Origin: Berberis thunbergii | Lineage: Eukaryota > Streptophyta > Magnoliopsida > Ranunculales > Berberidaceae | Reading direction: 5' to 3' | Length of the DNA: 64,000 nt | Assembly: GCA_003290165.1 (NCBI GenBank) | Contig: QNQO01000201.1 | Coordinates: forward strand, 744,001-808,000 | The notes under the pieces: model-generated | What the model was told of the DNA's origin: nothing | Database searches by the model: none | The model's input: the letters and a program-made list of their open reading frames with translations, nothing else | Made by a program: the position numbers and the translations under genes | Part shown: piece by piece, positions 11,896 through 23,900 of the stretch | Numbering within the stretch: the first letter of the stretch is position 1 | Layout of the letters: each line of letters begins with the position of its first letter

Positions 11896-13544
11896 ATGAG
11901 TAATCACGAAGATGACCATGTTCGATCGCTAAAGGACTATCTTCACCCCACGCGCACTGCTACTCCATCATGTATCATGTTTGCATCAAGTACACCAAAA
12001 CTAGATTTTAAGCAGGGTATGATACAATTATTACCACTTTTCATGGCCTATAGAGCGAGAATCCTTATGTTCACATTAGGGAATTCAAGGAAGTTGTGGC
12101 CACTTTCCACAACAAAGTTGAGGCTGTAGACTCGGTTAAACTAAGGTTTTTTTCCTTTTTCCCTTAAGGAAAAAGCGAAGAGTTGGCTATACTCTTTGCG
12201 ACCAAGGTCTATAGGTTCGTGGGAGGAGATGACCCAAGCATTTTTTAATAAATACTTTCCTCATCACAAAACCAACGGTCTAAAGAGACAAATTTCTACC
12301 TTCACCCAAAAGAATAGCGAGAGATTATATCAAGCATGGGAGAGGTTCAAATATCTCTTGAATACATGTCCACACCATGGGTATGAGAGTTGGCGCTTAG
12401 TCAGTTATTTTTATGAGGAGCTCACTAGTAGAGAGCGTCAGTTCATTGAGATGATGTGTAATGGAGAATTTTTGCAAAAGGACCCTGACGAGGCCATTGA
12501 ATACCTGAATGACTTGGCTGAAAAGGCTCATACTTGGAATGGTCCAAGTGCTACTGAGAGCACGGATAGAACACGCCCAGCTGGAGTCTACCAACTTAGG
12601 GAAGAGGACAACCTTAGAGCCAAATTGGATAGAGTAACTAGGGAGTTAGAGGCACTTAAGACCAAGGATGGTAGGCCCACACATACTGTTGCCAGAGTTG
12701 AGCTACGGGACACTTGTTTTATATGTGGGGAGTTGAACACTTCGCACAGGATTGCTCGACCTTGACTGAGATGAAAGGGGTTTATGAGGAACAATGTAAC
12801 GCCTTAGGGATGTACAAGAAGCCTTACTCACCATTCTCTAACACTTACAATTCTGACTGGAGAGATCACCCTAACTTAGGTTGGAAGTCCGAAGCAGACC
12901 AACATACACACTCACATGCATAACCACCTAGGTCATACCTTGTACCTCCATACAATGCATGATCTAACAGAAGTTCCTTATCAGACACATTACATGCATT
13001 TATAGAGGCACAAGGTAAAACTAATCAAAAATTTGAGGTTGCATTGAAATAGTTGGCAGAAGAGAACAATGAGATCAAAAGCCAGATAACCAAGTTGACA
13101 AGTTCATTAACAGTACAAGTGCGGGGCCAATTTCCATCACAGCCTAAAGCAAATCCAAAGGGCCAACTTATGGCACAAACCTCTACTTCAGACTCTCAGA
13201 ATGTCAAAGAGGTTAATACCATCACTGCTCGGAGTGGTAAGATTTTAGATGGATCAACCTTGTCCACGACTATAGGCACCTCCCCAAGTGCAAAGGAGAG
13301 CATCCCTGAGGATGAGCCCAACAAGAACATTCCAGTTCCAGTTCCTTTTCCTCAAGCACTACGACTTATTGGAAAGAAATCGGAAATGCATGGTGAGATT
13401 CTAGAACACTTGAAACAGGTTAAAAATAACTTATATTTGCTGCATGTGATTAAACATGTATCAACTTATGCGAGGGTCATCAAGGATCTATGCACTATCA
13501 AAAGGAAACATCATGTCAAAAAGATTGCCTTCTTGACAGAATAG
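11896..13544 (+). pseudogene. Athila-type gag (frameshifted)
   Basis: Pieces in three frames form one gag. 11896-12129 is the N-terminus. 12196-12765 is the capsid-like retrotransposon gag domain (WEEMTQAFFNKYFPHHKTN, YQAWERFKYLLNTCPHHGYE, IEMMCNGEF). A zinc-knuckle-like CFICGE at about 12717 continues in another frame as VEHFAQDC. 13053-13544 has the EVNTITARSG motif typical of the gag-protease linker. The product would be the structural particle protein that packages element RNA. At least three frameshifts or stops make this copy non-functional. These motifs are characteristic of the Athila clade. Confidence 0.78.
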
Positions 13545-13553
13545 GTAAGTGCA

Positions 13554-14056
13554 GTGATTGAGCAGAGGACACCACCCAAGTACAAAGATCCAGGGTGTCC
13601 TACAGTCACCTGCCAGATTGGGACTCATGAGTTCGGCCAAGCCTTGTTGGATTTAGGAGCAAGTGTAAATCTAATGTCATATTCTATTTACTTACGACTA
13701 GGTCTAGGAGAGATTAAACCCACATCCGTGGTACTACAATTGGCCGATAGATCGGTTAAGAAGCCAAGAGGAATATTCGAGGATGTCTTGCTGCAGATTG
13801 ATAAGTTTACTATCCCGTCGACTTTTTTATTTTAGAAACTCATTTTAAGGTTAATATGGAGTCTACAGTTTCAATTATTTTAGGTCGACCTTTTCTTCCT
13901 ACAGCTAACGCTCTTATCAATTGCAGGAACGATATAATGAAGTTGTCCTTTGGGAACATGACTCTGGAGAATATATTCAATATTAGCAAGCAGCCACGTA
14001 ATGATGATGAGTGTCATCATACCTACATAATATACCTCATAATTGATATTTGTTAG
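13554..14056 (+). pseudogene. Athila-type aspartic protease
   Basis: Two ORFs separated by a stop at 13833 make one protease. The active-site motif reads LLDLGASVNLM; Leu in place of the usual Thr/Ser is normal for Athila. It is followed by the flap-like VVLQLADRSVK and the second-half motif ILGRPFLPTANALI. The enzyme would cleave the gag-pol polyprotein. The reading runs into the 3' LTR region with no RT after it, which marks a deletion derivative rather than simple decay. Confidence 0.75.
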
Positions 14057-15399
14057 TGTTTCAGACAGCTTATTTTAGTTTAATTATTTTATTTTTGTAG
14101 GATTTGGAGTTTAAATGACAAAGTCCATTAGCGTGGCGATTTTGGAAATTCATAGGAAAATTGACGAAATTGAGCGGGACACACTCAAGCCAAAGAAAAA
14201 TAATGAAACTAGTTTTGAATTGGTGGAACAAAAAAGTCATATAAATGAACATAGCCAAGCCCTTTAGTGTACAATTGAAATACATCAAATTGAAATTGAA
14301 ATTGGGCTTCCAATTTACAATTGAAATTGGGTTTCCAATGGGGGACTAATGGGGTATTTTGGTTTCCAATTTGGGCCCAATAAGGAGTAGGTTTTTCTTT
14401 ACCTTAAAAACAACAAAAAAAAGAGGGGAAGAGGGAGTTTTTTCTCTGGAACAAACATGCAGCAGCAACAGCCAAAAGAAGGGAAGAGAAGCCGTCCAGA
14501 ACAGCAGAGAAAAATGATGTCTAGCAGCGGCCAAAAACGCTGCCTAGCAGCGGTCATGTCTCAGTTGCGCTGTCCAGAGCAGCAGTGAAGACGTCGTCCA
14601 GTAGGGTGCGCATCGCTGATCCACCACGCGCTGCCATGCCGATGAAGCTCCACACCGCTGTTGCTATCATCACCTTCGCCATATGTCACTAAACTCCACG
14701 CAAGGTGAAGAGATGAACTCCTAGATGTAACACACTTAATTAGTATTTGATTCGTTTTATGCTTTCACGATGAATAATGGTGTTTATGATTCTCACTTTT
14801 ATTTAATATAAGAATTTATGTTATTTTAGTGACAAAGATTTCATCAATTTCTTCGTAGATTATTATTCCGGTGGTTGTCTTTTTCTTCTCCATATAAGTT
14901 TAGTCACGTTTTTCTTATGTGTGAAATTTTTAAAGATCAATTGATTCCGGTAGGTTAGTTATATGTGATCGTCTTTTATTATGTTATTGTCTTCGGATAT
15001 ATTGTAAATTTAGGATATCACATATGACCAACCTTTGTGCTTTCTAGAAAAAAGTAAAATCTAAAATCCATTTACATTAGGATATATTAATGCATTAAGG
15101 ACTATTCTTCCGATTATGTTGTTTGGGATGTGAAACACGTTATCGAATCATTATAGCGAATCAATACTAGTTGACGCGTGAAATCTAGGAGGGATTCTTG
15201 GAACCTTGTGACTTTTCTAAACTTGATTTTTATTCAACTAAATTTAATTTCACATTTTAAAATTGCTAGAATTTCTTACATTTAGTTTCGCGTAGTTTTT
15301 TTTTCTTCTTTGACCTTGTTTTGTAGATTTCTTTTCCTCGTGGGATCGACACCTCAATCTTTATTTCAATTGACCGCGTGTACTGTTTGGGCGTAATCA
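14012..15399 (+). repeat. 3' LTR of the gag-protease Athila element
   Basis: Direct copy of 10189-11599. The start is blurred (TGTCATCATACCTACATAATATACC) and the end is GGGCGTAATCA. It lacks the block corresponding to about 10700-10770 of the 5' LTR. Confidence 0.78.
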
Positions 15400-15404
15400 A
15401 GTAG

Positions 15405-17162
15405 CAAGTGTTCTAGATCACTTTAGGTAGTTTACAAACATTAGACATGTAGTGACATTATAGTAACCACCTCTACTGGGGTGATTACTATGGCTAATAG
15501 CTACTTCTGCTGAGGTTGCCTCATACTTGGGGGTACTTATTATTTGCATGTTTTCTACCTTTATACTTTTAACAACTAAAAATTGACATTTACTTCAGAA
15601 AATATCATAGATCATTTCTTTAGATCCCTAGAATGTTCTTCTGATCTACCCAAAACCTTAAGTAAAATAAGGCTTGCGATTTTGCTTCAACGAGAACACA
15701 TTCAAATAATGAAAGGATAATTGACTATGATCATTCCAATGCATTAAATTGTTTCTTTGATTTTAATGAAATCTTGATATTTCTCTACTACCTCTATTGG
15801 TGTAAGACAAACATGTGACAAATCTCCACATTTACTACATCTATGATAAGTTCATCTCTATAAGGATTTTCAGTATCCTTCTCAAGAGATTTTATCATTG
15901 TACCAGATAAGGGTGGGCACGGGACGGGATGGGACAAAATGGAACTATCCCTATCCCATCCCGCTCATTCGGGATCGGGACGAGACAGGATAGGATAGAC
16001 CTCATCCTGACCCCGTCCCATCTCAAACGAGATCGGGACGGGACAGGATGAAACGGGATGAGCACGTACTAAATGGTCCTCCAATAAAAATAACAAATTT
16101 TTTTATCTCACATTACTCATACACCAATAATGTCAAATTTATATACATATAACTCACATCATAAATAATAATAGATATTAAATAAATAAATATTAAACTT
16201 TTTTTTGGAAGGCAAATAAATATTAAATTTCATTTAAAATTAATGATTCAATTAATTTAGATTTCATATAGAATTTCATTTTACATTGATTTAATTTCAG
16301 CACATCCTAAACTTTAATTTAGAAGAGTATTTTGATTAAAATTAATAATAATAAATATTAAATAAATAAATTCGGGACGAGATGGGATAGGCGAGTGTCT
16401 AGATTGGGATGAGTTTGATCAATCCCAAAATGACCCAAAAAAATCGGGATGGAACGAGACAGGTTTAGGATCGCGGGATGGGATGCCCACCCCTAGTACC
16501 AGATAGGAGCTTTGATCCAAGTGGTAAGTATTTTGACTACCTCTTCTGGGGTAATCATCTCTGCTGGAGTTATAATCACCTATGCTGGAGTGATTAATTA
16601 ACTACCTTTTTTGCGATCATTACCTTGGTTACCACTTCTTGGGCTACTACTTCGGAAATTTCCATCTTTTATATAATTCATTCACCCATAACAAGTGCGT
16701 CACTCGGTCGATAGAATAACTCTTTATGAGGTGTGTAATGCACGTGAAATGACACTTTGAAAAATAAAATCAACATATAAAGATATTTTATGAAATTTAT
16801 ATGGTTAGGTGTATTACATACACGTATAGGTAACTTTATTTTACATGCCAGATCTACTTTGTTTAACAAAATTATTTTAAGTAAACTCATTTTAGTAGGA
16901 ATGACATGGCAAAAAGTAGTGATCATTGTGACAAATGCAATAAATATTAAAGCAAACAACGCTTATGCTTAATTGCTTACCTACTTCGAAATAAAATACT
17001 TGTCAAAAAATTCATGTTTGACAACAAAGTGGTTACAATAGACACAATTTAGGTGAAAGCAATTATGCTCATATCTCACTGTAATACAATGAATTGAATT
17101 TACCATAGGTAGGAAGTAATTCCACTTAGGAAACACGAAATCAAATTGAGAGCATACAACAC
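15405..17162 (-). pseudogene. Copia-1 gag-side remnants (interrupted by a hAT MITE)
   Basis: Minus-strand sequence at 15540-15650 and 16500-16680 corresponds to the copia-2 gag region at about 31500-31730; shared landmarks are TTACTTCAGAAAAT(A/G)CCATAG and the repeated CTACCTCTTCTGG-type triplets that encode Gly/Arg-rich zinc-finger linkers. The CTGGGGTGATTACTATGGCTA-like unit is repeated several times (15470-15520, 16550-16640). From about 16690 to 17162 nothing codes recognisably. Stops are present in all frames. Confidence 0.5.
15909..16496. mobile_element. hAT-superfamily MITE (588 bp)
   Basis: It is flanked by the perfect 8-bp duplication TACCAGAT (15901-15908 and 16497-16504). Ends read AAGGGTGGGCACGGGA on the left and, inverted, CTAGGGGTGGGCATCCCA on the right. 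Subterminal CGGGACGGGAT motifs are repeated in both orientations around an AT-rich core, and there is no ORF. The 8-bp TSD and (A)GGGGTGGGCA ends match plant hAT MITEs and resemble the larger hAT element at 58116-59694. Confidence 0.88.
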
Positions 17163-17821
17163 TGATGCAGTCATTTTCCATTCCCTGCTTTAACCTTGAC
17201 CTGCAAACTTGTTGACTAGCACAAAGAATGCACGTGAGCTATGGACCATCGTTGTAGTGGCCGATGACACTACGATGTTAAAGTCAGATGGGGATCTAAG
17301 GAAGGCGTAATGCTGTAAACAGGAAATTTGTAGCATACTTTAGCTTACCAACCTCATGTTTTATTTGTAGTGCTGGAGTTCTAGTTTGACCAGGCCATCA
17401 GTGTCATAGTTTAAGGGAGAAGATCTTCTTGGAAATCCTTCTCTAATTAGGAATTGTGTTGTGAAAGGGAGTTTTCTTGTTAGCTTTGTGCTCCTAGATA
17501 CGCAGGAGACAGTTTCCAATCAGAGAGTGTCCATAAATAGAAGCCTCTATGTGTGACATATACTCTGGTATTTGCTTCTTAGTCAGAAGCAAAGTGTTGT
17601 TATCTTGCCTGTCTGAAGCCGATCCTCGAGATACTTGCCTTAGCAAGTCTTATGGGTATTGAGGATAGCTGTGAGACGTATGGGCTTAGCAGGCTGTAAT
17701 GATTTTGGGCCTATCTAGCAGACTGCCTTGTGCGGGCCTGGAGCCGCTTGGGCCTATTATTTCTTGAGATCATCATGACATGTGTACGGTGTAAAAGATA
17801 GACCATTTTGGTGTATCATCA
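17163..17821 (-). repeat. 3' LTR of the Tat element
   Basis: Aligns to 25060-25737 over its full length with many substitutions. It lacks a block near GGGCCAGATCAGTGTTGGCCTGACG that is present in the other LTR (25640-25670). Confidence 0.82.
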
Positions 17822-17980
17822 GCTACTCCTCCTAAGTTAGTGAGGCGTCTAGTCGGTTCACTGAATCTCTAAAAAGTAAATGTACCGTCATGATGATTGA
17901 ATTCGGAGCATTGTCTCGAGCGACAGATAGAATTAATGGATACACGACTGCTCAAAGATAAGAATTATGGTTTATATTCT

Positions 17981-17990
17981 CTATAAATAG
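17981..17990 (+). promoter_or_regulatory. TATA box of the antisense extra gene, copy C
   Basis: CTATAAATAG lies 160 bp inside the 3' LTR and points away from it, against the sense of the retroelement. The surrounding block (17822-18000) is conserved with the corresponding region of copy A (4253-4415, inverted), which supports a real promoter. Confidence 0.5.
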
Positions 17991-18099
17991 GCGTCGCTTC
18001 GAGGAGGATCTCTCATGTTACTTTCTGTGTTGTTATTTTGTGCAATTGTGCTTCTGTAGAGCTCGATTTGTACTTTCTATCAATGGAAAATAATGTTGA

Positions 18100-19150
18100 A
18101 CTTACTTCCAAATAGTTGTTGTCTTTTACTTGCCTCAAGCTGTTTGAAAATAGCCTATTGACAAAAGCAACTAGGTTGGCAAAACTGGAGGTGAATGTGC
18201 CTCCTGTTGTTGTTCCAAGAGGCATCCCTCTATCCATGCCGTTTCTTTTTTTGAGCCTCTGTCCTTGCCAGGGAGCGTGGAGGCTATTGCGAAGCGTGGA
18301 TTACCTTCCTTTGTCCAGGAGGCCATTTCAAGGGATCGTCGGCTCTCGCTTGATATTGTCGTCTCCCCTGTTGATGTGAAGGGGGAGAACATTGGATCAA
18401 GTGTAGACGTTGTGAGTCACCATGGGTCTGTGGTGGAGGATCGCGCTCTTGAGTCACATGGATCCACTGAGTTGCACCCTAATGTTCACGGAAGAGTTCT
18501 CGCTTTGGAAAAGGCTTTCGCAGACCTACAGGTGTCGTATCTGGATGCTCTCCATTGAGTGGATTCTTTGACTGGTCAACTGTAGAATTTCGGTGCTGCC
18601 ACGAACTTGGGGGCTGTGCGAGCCGCAGTGTCTGCTTCTGAAGCAGAGTTTGCAATCATAAGGGCTCAACTGAGGTCGGATGAATCCTACTTGGTCTCAA
18701 CCCGTGCCGAGCTAGGACAGGCTCGGGCTGAGTTGAAGCACCTAGACGTTGCCGTGGACAAGAGGTCGTCCGATTAGAGAAAGCGAGCAGAGATGGAATG
18801 GGTCGTCACACGACAACTTGAGTCTAAAGTCGCTGAGGGGCTTCACACTATGCTGTTGTTATAAGAGCAAGGCAGAACGCTTGTTGTTATAAGAGCGTTC
18901 ACACTATGCTGCCTTGGTAGGCACAATGGATGTTAGCACTTCAGGATGGAGCCCGCAAATCTCATCAGAGGTCATTTAGGGAAAATTGGAGCTTCTGGAT
19001 CTCATAAAAAAGAACATCCTGACATCGACCTCAACTTTGCCCGTTATAAGAGGGATGCATTTGGAACCATCGTGCAAGATTAAGGTTCTTGCCTTGTGGG
19101 ATAGACTGCTAAGGAGACCGTTTTGCCCCTTTCTACTTTGAAATAGTTGT
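18100..19150 (+). pseudogene. Antisense extra ORF of the Tat element (copy C)
   Basis: Plus-strand coding remnants run opposite to the host element's gag-pol. Open stretches include 18265-18558 (VLALEKAFADLQVSYLDAL) and, with stops, about 18590-18850, a clear coiled coil (ASEAEFAIIRAQLRS, TRAELGQARAELKHLD). At about 18970-19060 the block GKLELLDLIKKNIL matches the C-terminal GKLKLLGLIEYDYL of copy B. The N-terminal gypsy-transposase-like domain seen in copies A and B is largely missing here. A small duplication around GTTGTTATAAGAGC (18860-18900) is present. The role is unknown; the coiled coil implies self-association. Confidence 0.58.
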
Positions 19151-19509
19151 AACGTCCTTCTAGGGAGAACAATAGACAAAAAGTTTTTAATTAAAGCCAT
19201 GTTTTGTAACTTTGTCCATTGTCTTGTATTGTTGTGTCGTTGTGTCTTTTCTTAGAAGTTTTGCAAGCCATGGAATTAGTACTTTCGGGCCATGAAATTT
19301 TTGGCTAGTCATACGTGTGCGTCAGCTGAGTCGTGTCTAAACTGACTTCTTTTAGCTGCTCTTGCTCACGAGTAAGTTGTTGTGGTCCTTGACGAGCTGC
19401 TGTTATGAGCCGTGGCCCCACTAGATACTCTTTTAGCAGCCATTGTTCGTATATTGTAAACTGGGCGTTGGGATGCTCCAAAAGTCATTACATTTCGGGG
19501 ATCATTGGC

Positions 19510-20480
19510 AAGTAATCGTTATCAGGTGTAAGAGTGCCGACTATACTCTTTTTTTCATCGTCATCCGTGCGCATTGGGCTAGGCGTTGGGCACCAGAGGG
19601 CGTCGTCATCGATCGCGAACTAACTAAACCTACTAGGTAAGTTCGACTATAATTGTCTGTTGGAGAGGAATGATCCCTTGGCGATTCGTCGTCATCAGGC
19701 GTATGAGCACTGACGAGACTCCCACTTCCTCGGCCGTCATCGTCTACGCGTAGCGAACTAAGCGTTGGGCACCAGAAGCCGTCGTGAACTGACTAAGCTT
19801 ACCTAGTAAGTTCGATGATCAGTGTCTATTGTAGAGAAATGATCCTTGGTGAGTTGTCGTCATCAGGCGTATGAGCGCTGACTAGACCCTCACTTCATCG
19901 ACCATTGTCATCCGCGCATAGCGAACTAAGCGTTGGGCACCAGAAGCCGTCGTCATCAGTCGTGAACTGGCTAAGCTTACCTGGTAAGTTCGACGATCAT
20001 TGTCTATTGGAGAGCAATGATCATTGGTTAGTTGTTGTCATCAAGCGTATGAGCGTTGACTAGACCCTCACTTCATCGGGCGTTGTCATCCACGCGCAGC
20101 GGACTATTCGTAGGGCACCAGAACCCATCGTCATCAGTCGCGAATTGACTAAGTTTACTTGGTAAGTTTTGCAATCATTATCTGTTGGAGAGCAATGATC
20201 CCTTGGCGAGTTGTCATCATCAAGTGTATGAGCGCTGACTAGACTTCCACTTCCTCAGCTGTCATCATCCATGCGCAGCGGACTAAGCATTGGGCACCAG
20301 AAGTCGTGGTCATCAGTCACGAACTGACTAAGCTTACCTGATAAGTTTGGCGATCATTGTCTGTTAGAAAACAATGATCCCTTGGCGAGTCGTCGCCATC
20401 AGGCGTATGAGCGCTGACTAAACTCCCACTTCTTTGGTCGTCGTCATCCGCTCACAGCAAACTAGGTGTTGGCGTAATCT
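19510..20480. repeat. Tandem array of ~178-bp units, about 5 copies
   Basis: The marker GGGCACCAGA recurs at about 19588, 19767, 19934, 20113 and 20290, giving spacings near 167-179 bp. Each unit also contains a GAACTGACTAAGCTTACC-like block, a GATCATTGTCTGTTGGAGA-like block and GGCGTATGAGCGCTGACTAG. The array lies between the integrase remnant and the antisense gene. It has no coding capacity. Confidence 0.85.
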
Positions 20481-21474
20481 CTCGGGTCTGGTTATCACGG
20501 GGATGAGTGGAGGTCGTGCTATCGTAATGGACAATATTGGAAGTTTAGTAAAAGCAAATATTGTATAATATTTTTTGAGATGTTCTACATTCCACAGTCG
20601 TTTAAATCCACCGCCGTTTATGTCTTCCAACAAGTACGTCACTGGCTTGTTGATATTGGTTACTATGTAGGGTCCTTCCCAATTCGGGTTCAGCTTTCCT
20701 GCGCCAGCTTCTTTGTTGTTCTGTTGGGTTTTCCTGAGTACCCAGTCTCCTACTCTGAATTCCCGTGGCTTGACTTTCTTGTTTTAGTATTGCGTTATTC
20801 GTTGTTGGTAAGCAATCTTGGTGGAGGCTAGATCCCACTTTCTTCGAGGAGGTCTAGTACAATGCGCAAGGCTTCGTCGTTACCATCTAGTCTGAAATCT
20901 TTCGTTCGGAAGGTTGGCACTTCGAGTTCTATCGGAACCATGGCTTCTAACCTGTATGCCAGAGTGAAAGGTATTTCTTCAGTAGGGATTTTTTAGTTGT
21001 TCGATATGCCCAGAGTATTCCCGGTAGCTCTGAAACCCATTTCCCTTTGGTCGCGTCAAGCTTCTTCTTGAGCGCTTCCAAGATTGTTCGGTTGGTAACC
21101 TTCGCTTGGACGTTGGCTTGTGGGTGCCCTAGCGAGAATAAATGGTGATTGATGTTCAAACTTTTGCATAGTTATTTAACCTTGATACATTCGAACTAAG
21201 TTCCGTTGTCACTGACCAATACTCTGGGGATGCCAAATCTGCAGACGATGGTTGCCTATATGAATTTTTCTATATGGACTACCCTATCTTGGATAGGGGC
21301 TCGACTTCGACCCACTTGGTAAAGTAGTCGATTACCACAAGAAGGAATTTTTATCGGTTGATGCTGGGAGTGGTTCGACGATGTCCATCCCACATTGTGC
21401 GAATGGCCACGGACTTGTCATTGACGTTAGTGGCTGGGAAGGCATGTGTGTATGACGCGAACCTTTGACATTTG
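20418..21474 (-). pseudogene. Tat integrase remnants
   Basis: The translation is spread over frames: the CDKCQRFAS end of the zinc domain just below 21500, a PFAQCGMDIVEPLP-type core start near 21400, the HPQANVQAKVTNRTILEALKKKLD core end with ELPGILWAYRTT (21159-20947), and a C-terminal end GGGFKRLWNVEHLKKYY (about 20560). Integrase would insert the element cDNA into DNA. Stops and frameshifts interrupt it, and the central catalytic stretch at about 21160-21330 is scrambled. Confidence 0.72.
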
Positions 21475-22652
21475 TCACATTTGCGGCAAGTATTTTTGGT
21501 GTCTCGTTGCATCGTCAGCCAATAGGGTTAAAGCTTTGTGGGAGAGGGTTCTCCAACCCGGATGATTTCTGCATATACCGTCGTGGATCCTTCCCAGGAC
21601 CTGATCTGCCTCTGGAGGTGACAAAAATTGGAGCAGGAGTCCTGTCACTGATCTCCTATATAAGTTGTTGTTTAGGAGAGTGTACCTTGCTGTTATATTT
21701 TGTCTTATGGCTTCGACTTTCTTGGTCGGTAGGGTTTCGATTGCGATATATTCGAGGATCAGAGTCATCCAATTCGGCGAAGCGCTTGTAGTGCAAACAT
21801 CTATATGTTCTTCTTTGTCAAGGCTTGTTCGCTCTTGATATTCAATGAGACCGCTTGAGACTTCGGTAGAGGTCGAGGCTTCTCTAGCTAGTGCATCAAC
21901 TATTTTATTGTCATCTTGGGGACATTGTACGAGCTCGCATCTTTTGAACCCACTCATTGTGAGGAATACCTTTTTGCAGTAGGTTATCATGCGGGGGTCC
22001 TTCTTGTTGAAATTTCCTTTGACCTGGTTGACTACCAACCTTGAGTCATTGTATGCCGTTAGGTGATCTATCCCGATCCTCAATGCTAGCTTTGGGCCAG
22101 ACAGAAGGGCCTCATATTCGGCCTCATCGTTCAAAGCTGAAAAGTAGAATCTAACGCTTTTTCAAGTGTGAAGCCGCTTGGAGAGTAGAGTGTGATCCCA
22201 ACTCCACTTGCTTTTCCTGTCGACAATCCGTCGCAACGCAAGGTCCATTCTTGAATGCTTGAATCGAAGGTCTGAAGATCGGTCATTGGTTCTTCCCCAC
22301 TAGTGAACTCGACGATGAAGTCTACCAATGCTTGGGTTTTGATGGCGGTTGTTGGAGCATAACTTATGTCAAACTGCCTGAGTTCTACTAACCATTTCAC
22401 CATCCTGCCGGATAACTCTTGTTTGTTCAATACCGAGCGGAGTGGGTGTTTGGTTAGAACTGTTATAGAGTGGACCTGAAAACAGGGCCTAAATTTCCTT
22501 GAGGATACAACTAGTGTCAGGGCTAACTTCTCCAGGTCTGGGTAGTGTGCCTCTACTTCCATGAAGGTTTTGCTGGCATAGTATTCTAGTCTTTGGATTC
22601 CCCGATCATCTCGTACGAGGGTTGATCTGACGGCGTGGTTGGAAATAGACAA
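21475..22652 (-). pseudogene. Tat RNase H, second (archaeal-type) RNase H and integrase zinc region
   Basis: 22652-22131 carries the RT-linked RNase H and connection (QRLEYYASKTFMEVEAHYPDLE, KWLVELRQFDISYAP) and the start of a second RNase H (WTLRCDGLSTGKASGVGI). 22134-21475 continues it (NDEAEYEALLSG, AYNDSRLVVNQVKG, DALAREAS) and enters the integrase N-terminus (RIHDGICRNHPGWRTLSHKA). The two halves overlap by four bases at a single frameshift. Two RNase H domains in tandem are diagnostic of the Tat lineage. The enzymes remove the RNA strand during reverse transcription. Confidence 0.8.
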
Positions 22653-22655
22653 GTA

Positions 22656-23516
22656 TCAGTAGAGTGTTTCCCCTATTGCCGATTTTGAGAGTAGTTCTTG
22701 GCTCCCCATGTATGCCTTCAGGCTTTGAAAGGCTTGTTTGCACTTTTCATCCCATGAGAATCCTTTGCTTCCTCGTAGTATTTTAGAAAAATGAAGGCAT
22801 TTGTCAGACAATATAGATATAAACCTGTTGAGTATTGCCACCCTCCCAGTCAGGCTTTGAACGTCTATGATGTTGGTCGGGGCTTTCATGTCGAGAAGGG
22901 TCTGAATCTGTTTTGGATCAGCTTCGGTTCCTCTCTTGTTTACTATATAGCCTAGGAATTTTTCAGACTCAACTTCAAATGTACACTTATGTGGGTTGAG
23001 TTTCATCTGGTATTTTCTGAGCTGGTTGAGTGCTTCAGTGAGGTCTCCTATGTGGTCGGGGCTGTGGAGGCTCTTGACCAACATATCGTTGATGTAGATC
23101 TCCATATTCCTACCGATTTGATATTTAAACTTTCGGTTTACCAGTCGTTGATATGTAGCACCTGCGTTCTTCAAGCCGAACGACATCACTCCTCTCTCAG
23201 TTATGAAAAAGGTCTTATCTTGATTTGGGAGGTGCATTAATATTTGATTGTAGCCAGAATAAGTGTCCATGAAGCCTAGTAGGCTGTGCCCTTATGTGGC
23301 GTCCATGATCTGATCAATGTGGGGGAGCGGGATGTCGTCCTTCGAGCAAGCTTTGTTTAGGTCTGTGTAGTCTACACATACTCTCCATTTCCCAATTTTC
23401 TTTTTCACCAAAACGGTGTTTGCCCGCCAATTTGAGTATTGTGCTTCCTTGATCATGTCTGTGTTGAGTAACCGTTGCACCTCCTCATTTATGATTGTGT
23501 TTCTCTCGGGCGCCAC
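22656..23516 (-). pseudogene. Tat reverse transcriptase
   Basis: 23516-23292 encodes the fingers (IKEAQYSNWRANTVLVKKK, GKWRVCVDYTDLNKACSKDD, LPHIDQIMDAT). After a stop at about 23290 the palm follows (MDTYSGYNQILMH, TFFITERGVMSFGLKNAGATYQ, then the thumb with FEVESEKFLGYIV). The catalytic YxDD box is altered to YIND, replacing a metal-binding Asp by Asn, so the enzyme would be dead even without the stop. The product would copy element RNA into DNA. Confidence 0.82.
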
Positions 23517-23900
23517 GAGCCTCTATTTCTGCTGTATGATTTTCCTCATGAGGTCCACCTCTAGGCGATGAGTGATTATTGACGAGCAAATTCCCACCAT
23601 GTCTCTCATGGTTCAGGCGAAGACGTCCTGGTTCGCTATAACAACTTTGTGAACCGTTTCGCCGATTCTTTGCTCAAGCAAGAACTTATCTGGATAGCCC
23701 TGCTGTAGAGAGGGTTGTCGAGGTAGACCGTGATGGTTTGTTCCTCTGGTTGGCCGACATTGGGCTTGCCTCAGGGGCTTACAGGAGCTTCGTGTTTTGA
23801 GATAGGTTGATATTTCTCGGTTTATTGGGGCAGATTAAGAGACATCTTGGACGCGGGGCTACTGAGAATCACTTGGTAGTAGTGCCGACATGTACTGGCA

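Larger units (their letters stand above)
10189..15399 (+). mobile_element. Non-autonomous Athila-lineage Ty3/gypsy element (gag-protease only)
   Basis: Two long direct repeats of about 1.4 kb flank an internal region of only about 2.4 kb. A primer-binding site directly follows the left LTR. Flanks AGTGG (10184-10188) and AGTAG (15400-15404) look like a 5-bp duplication with one change. The interior codes Athila-type gag and aspartic protease and then passes straight into the 3' LTR, so reverse transcriptase, RNase H and integrase are absent. It is inserted in copia-1. This matches the class of terminal-repeat elements that keep only gag. Confidence 0.78.

Noticed and set aside
16678..17181. 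Short ORFs on both strands near the Tat border
   Set aside because: AT-rich, no recognisable domain, and they cross the LTR boundary at 17163.
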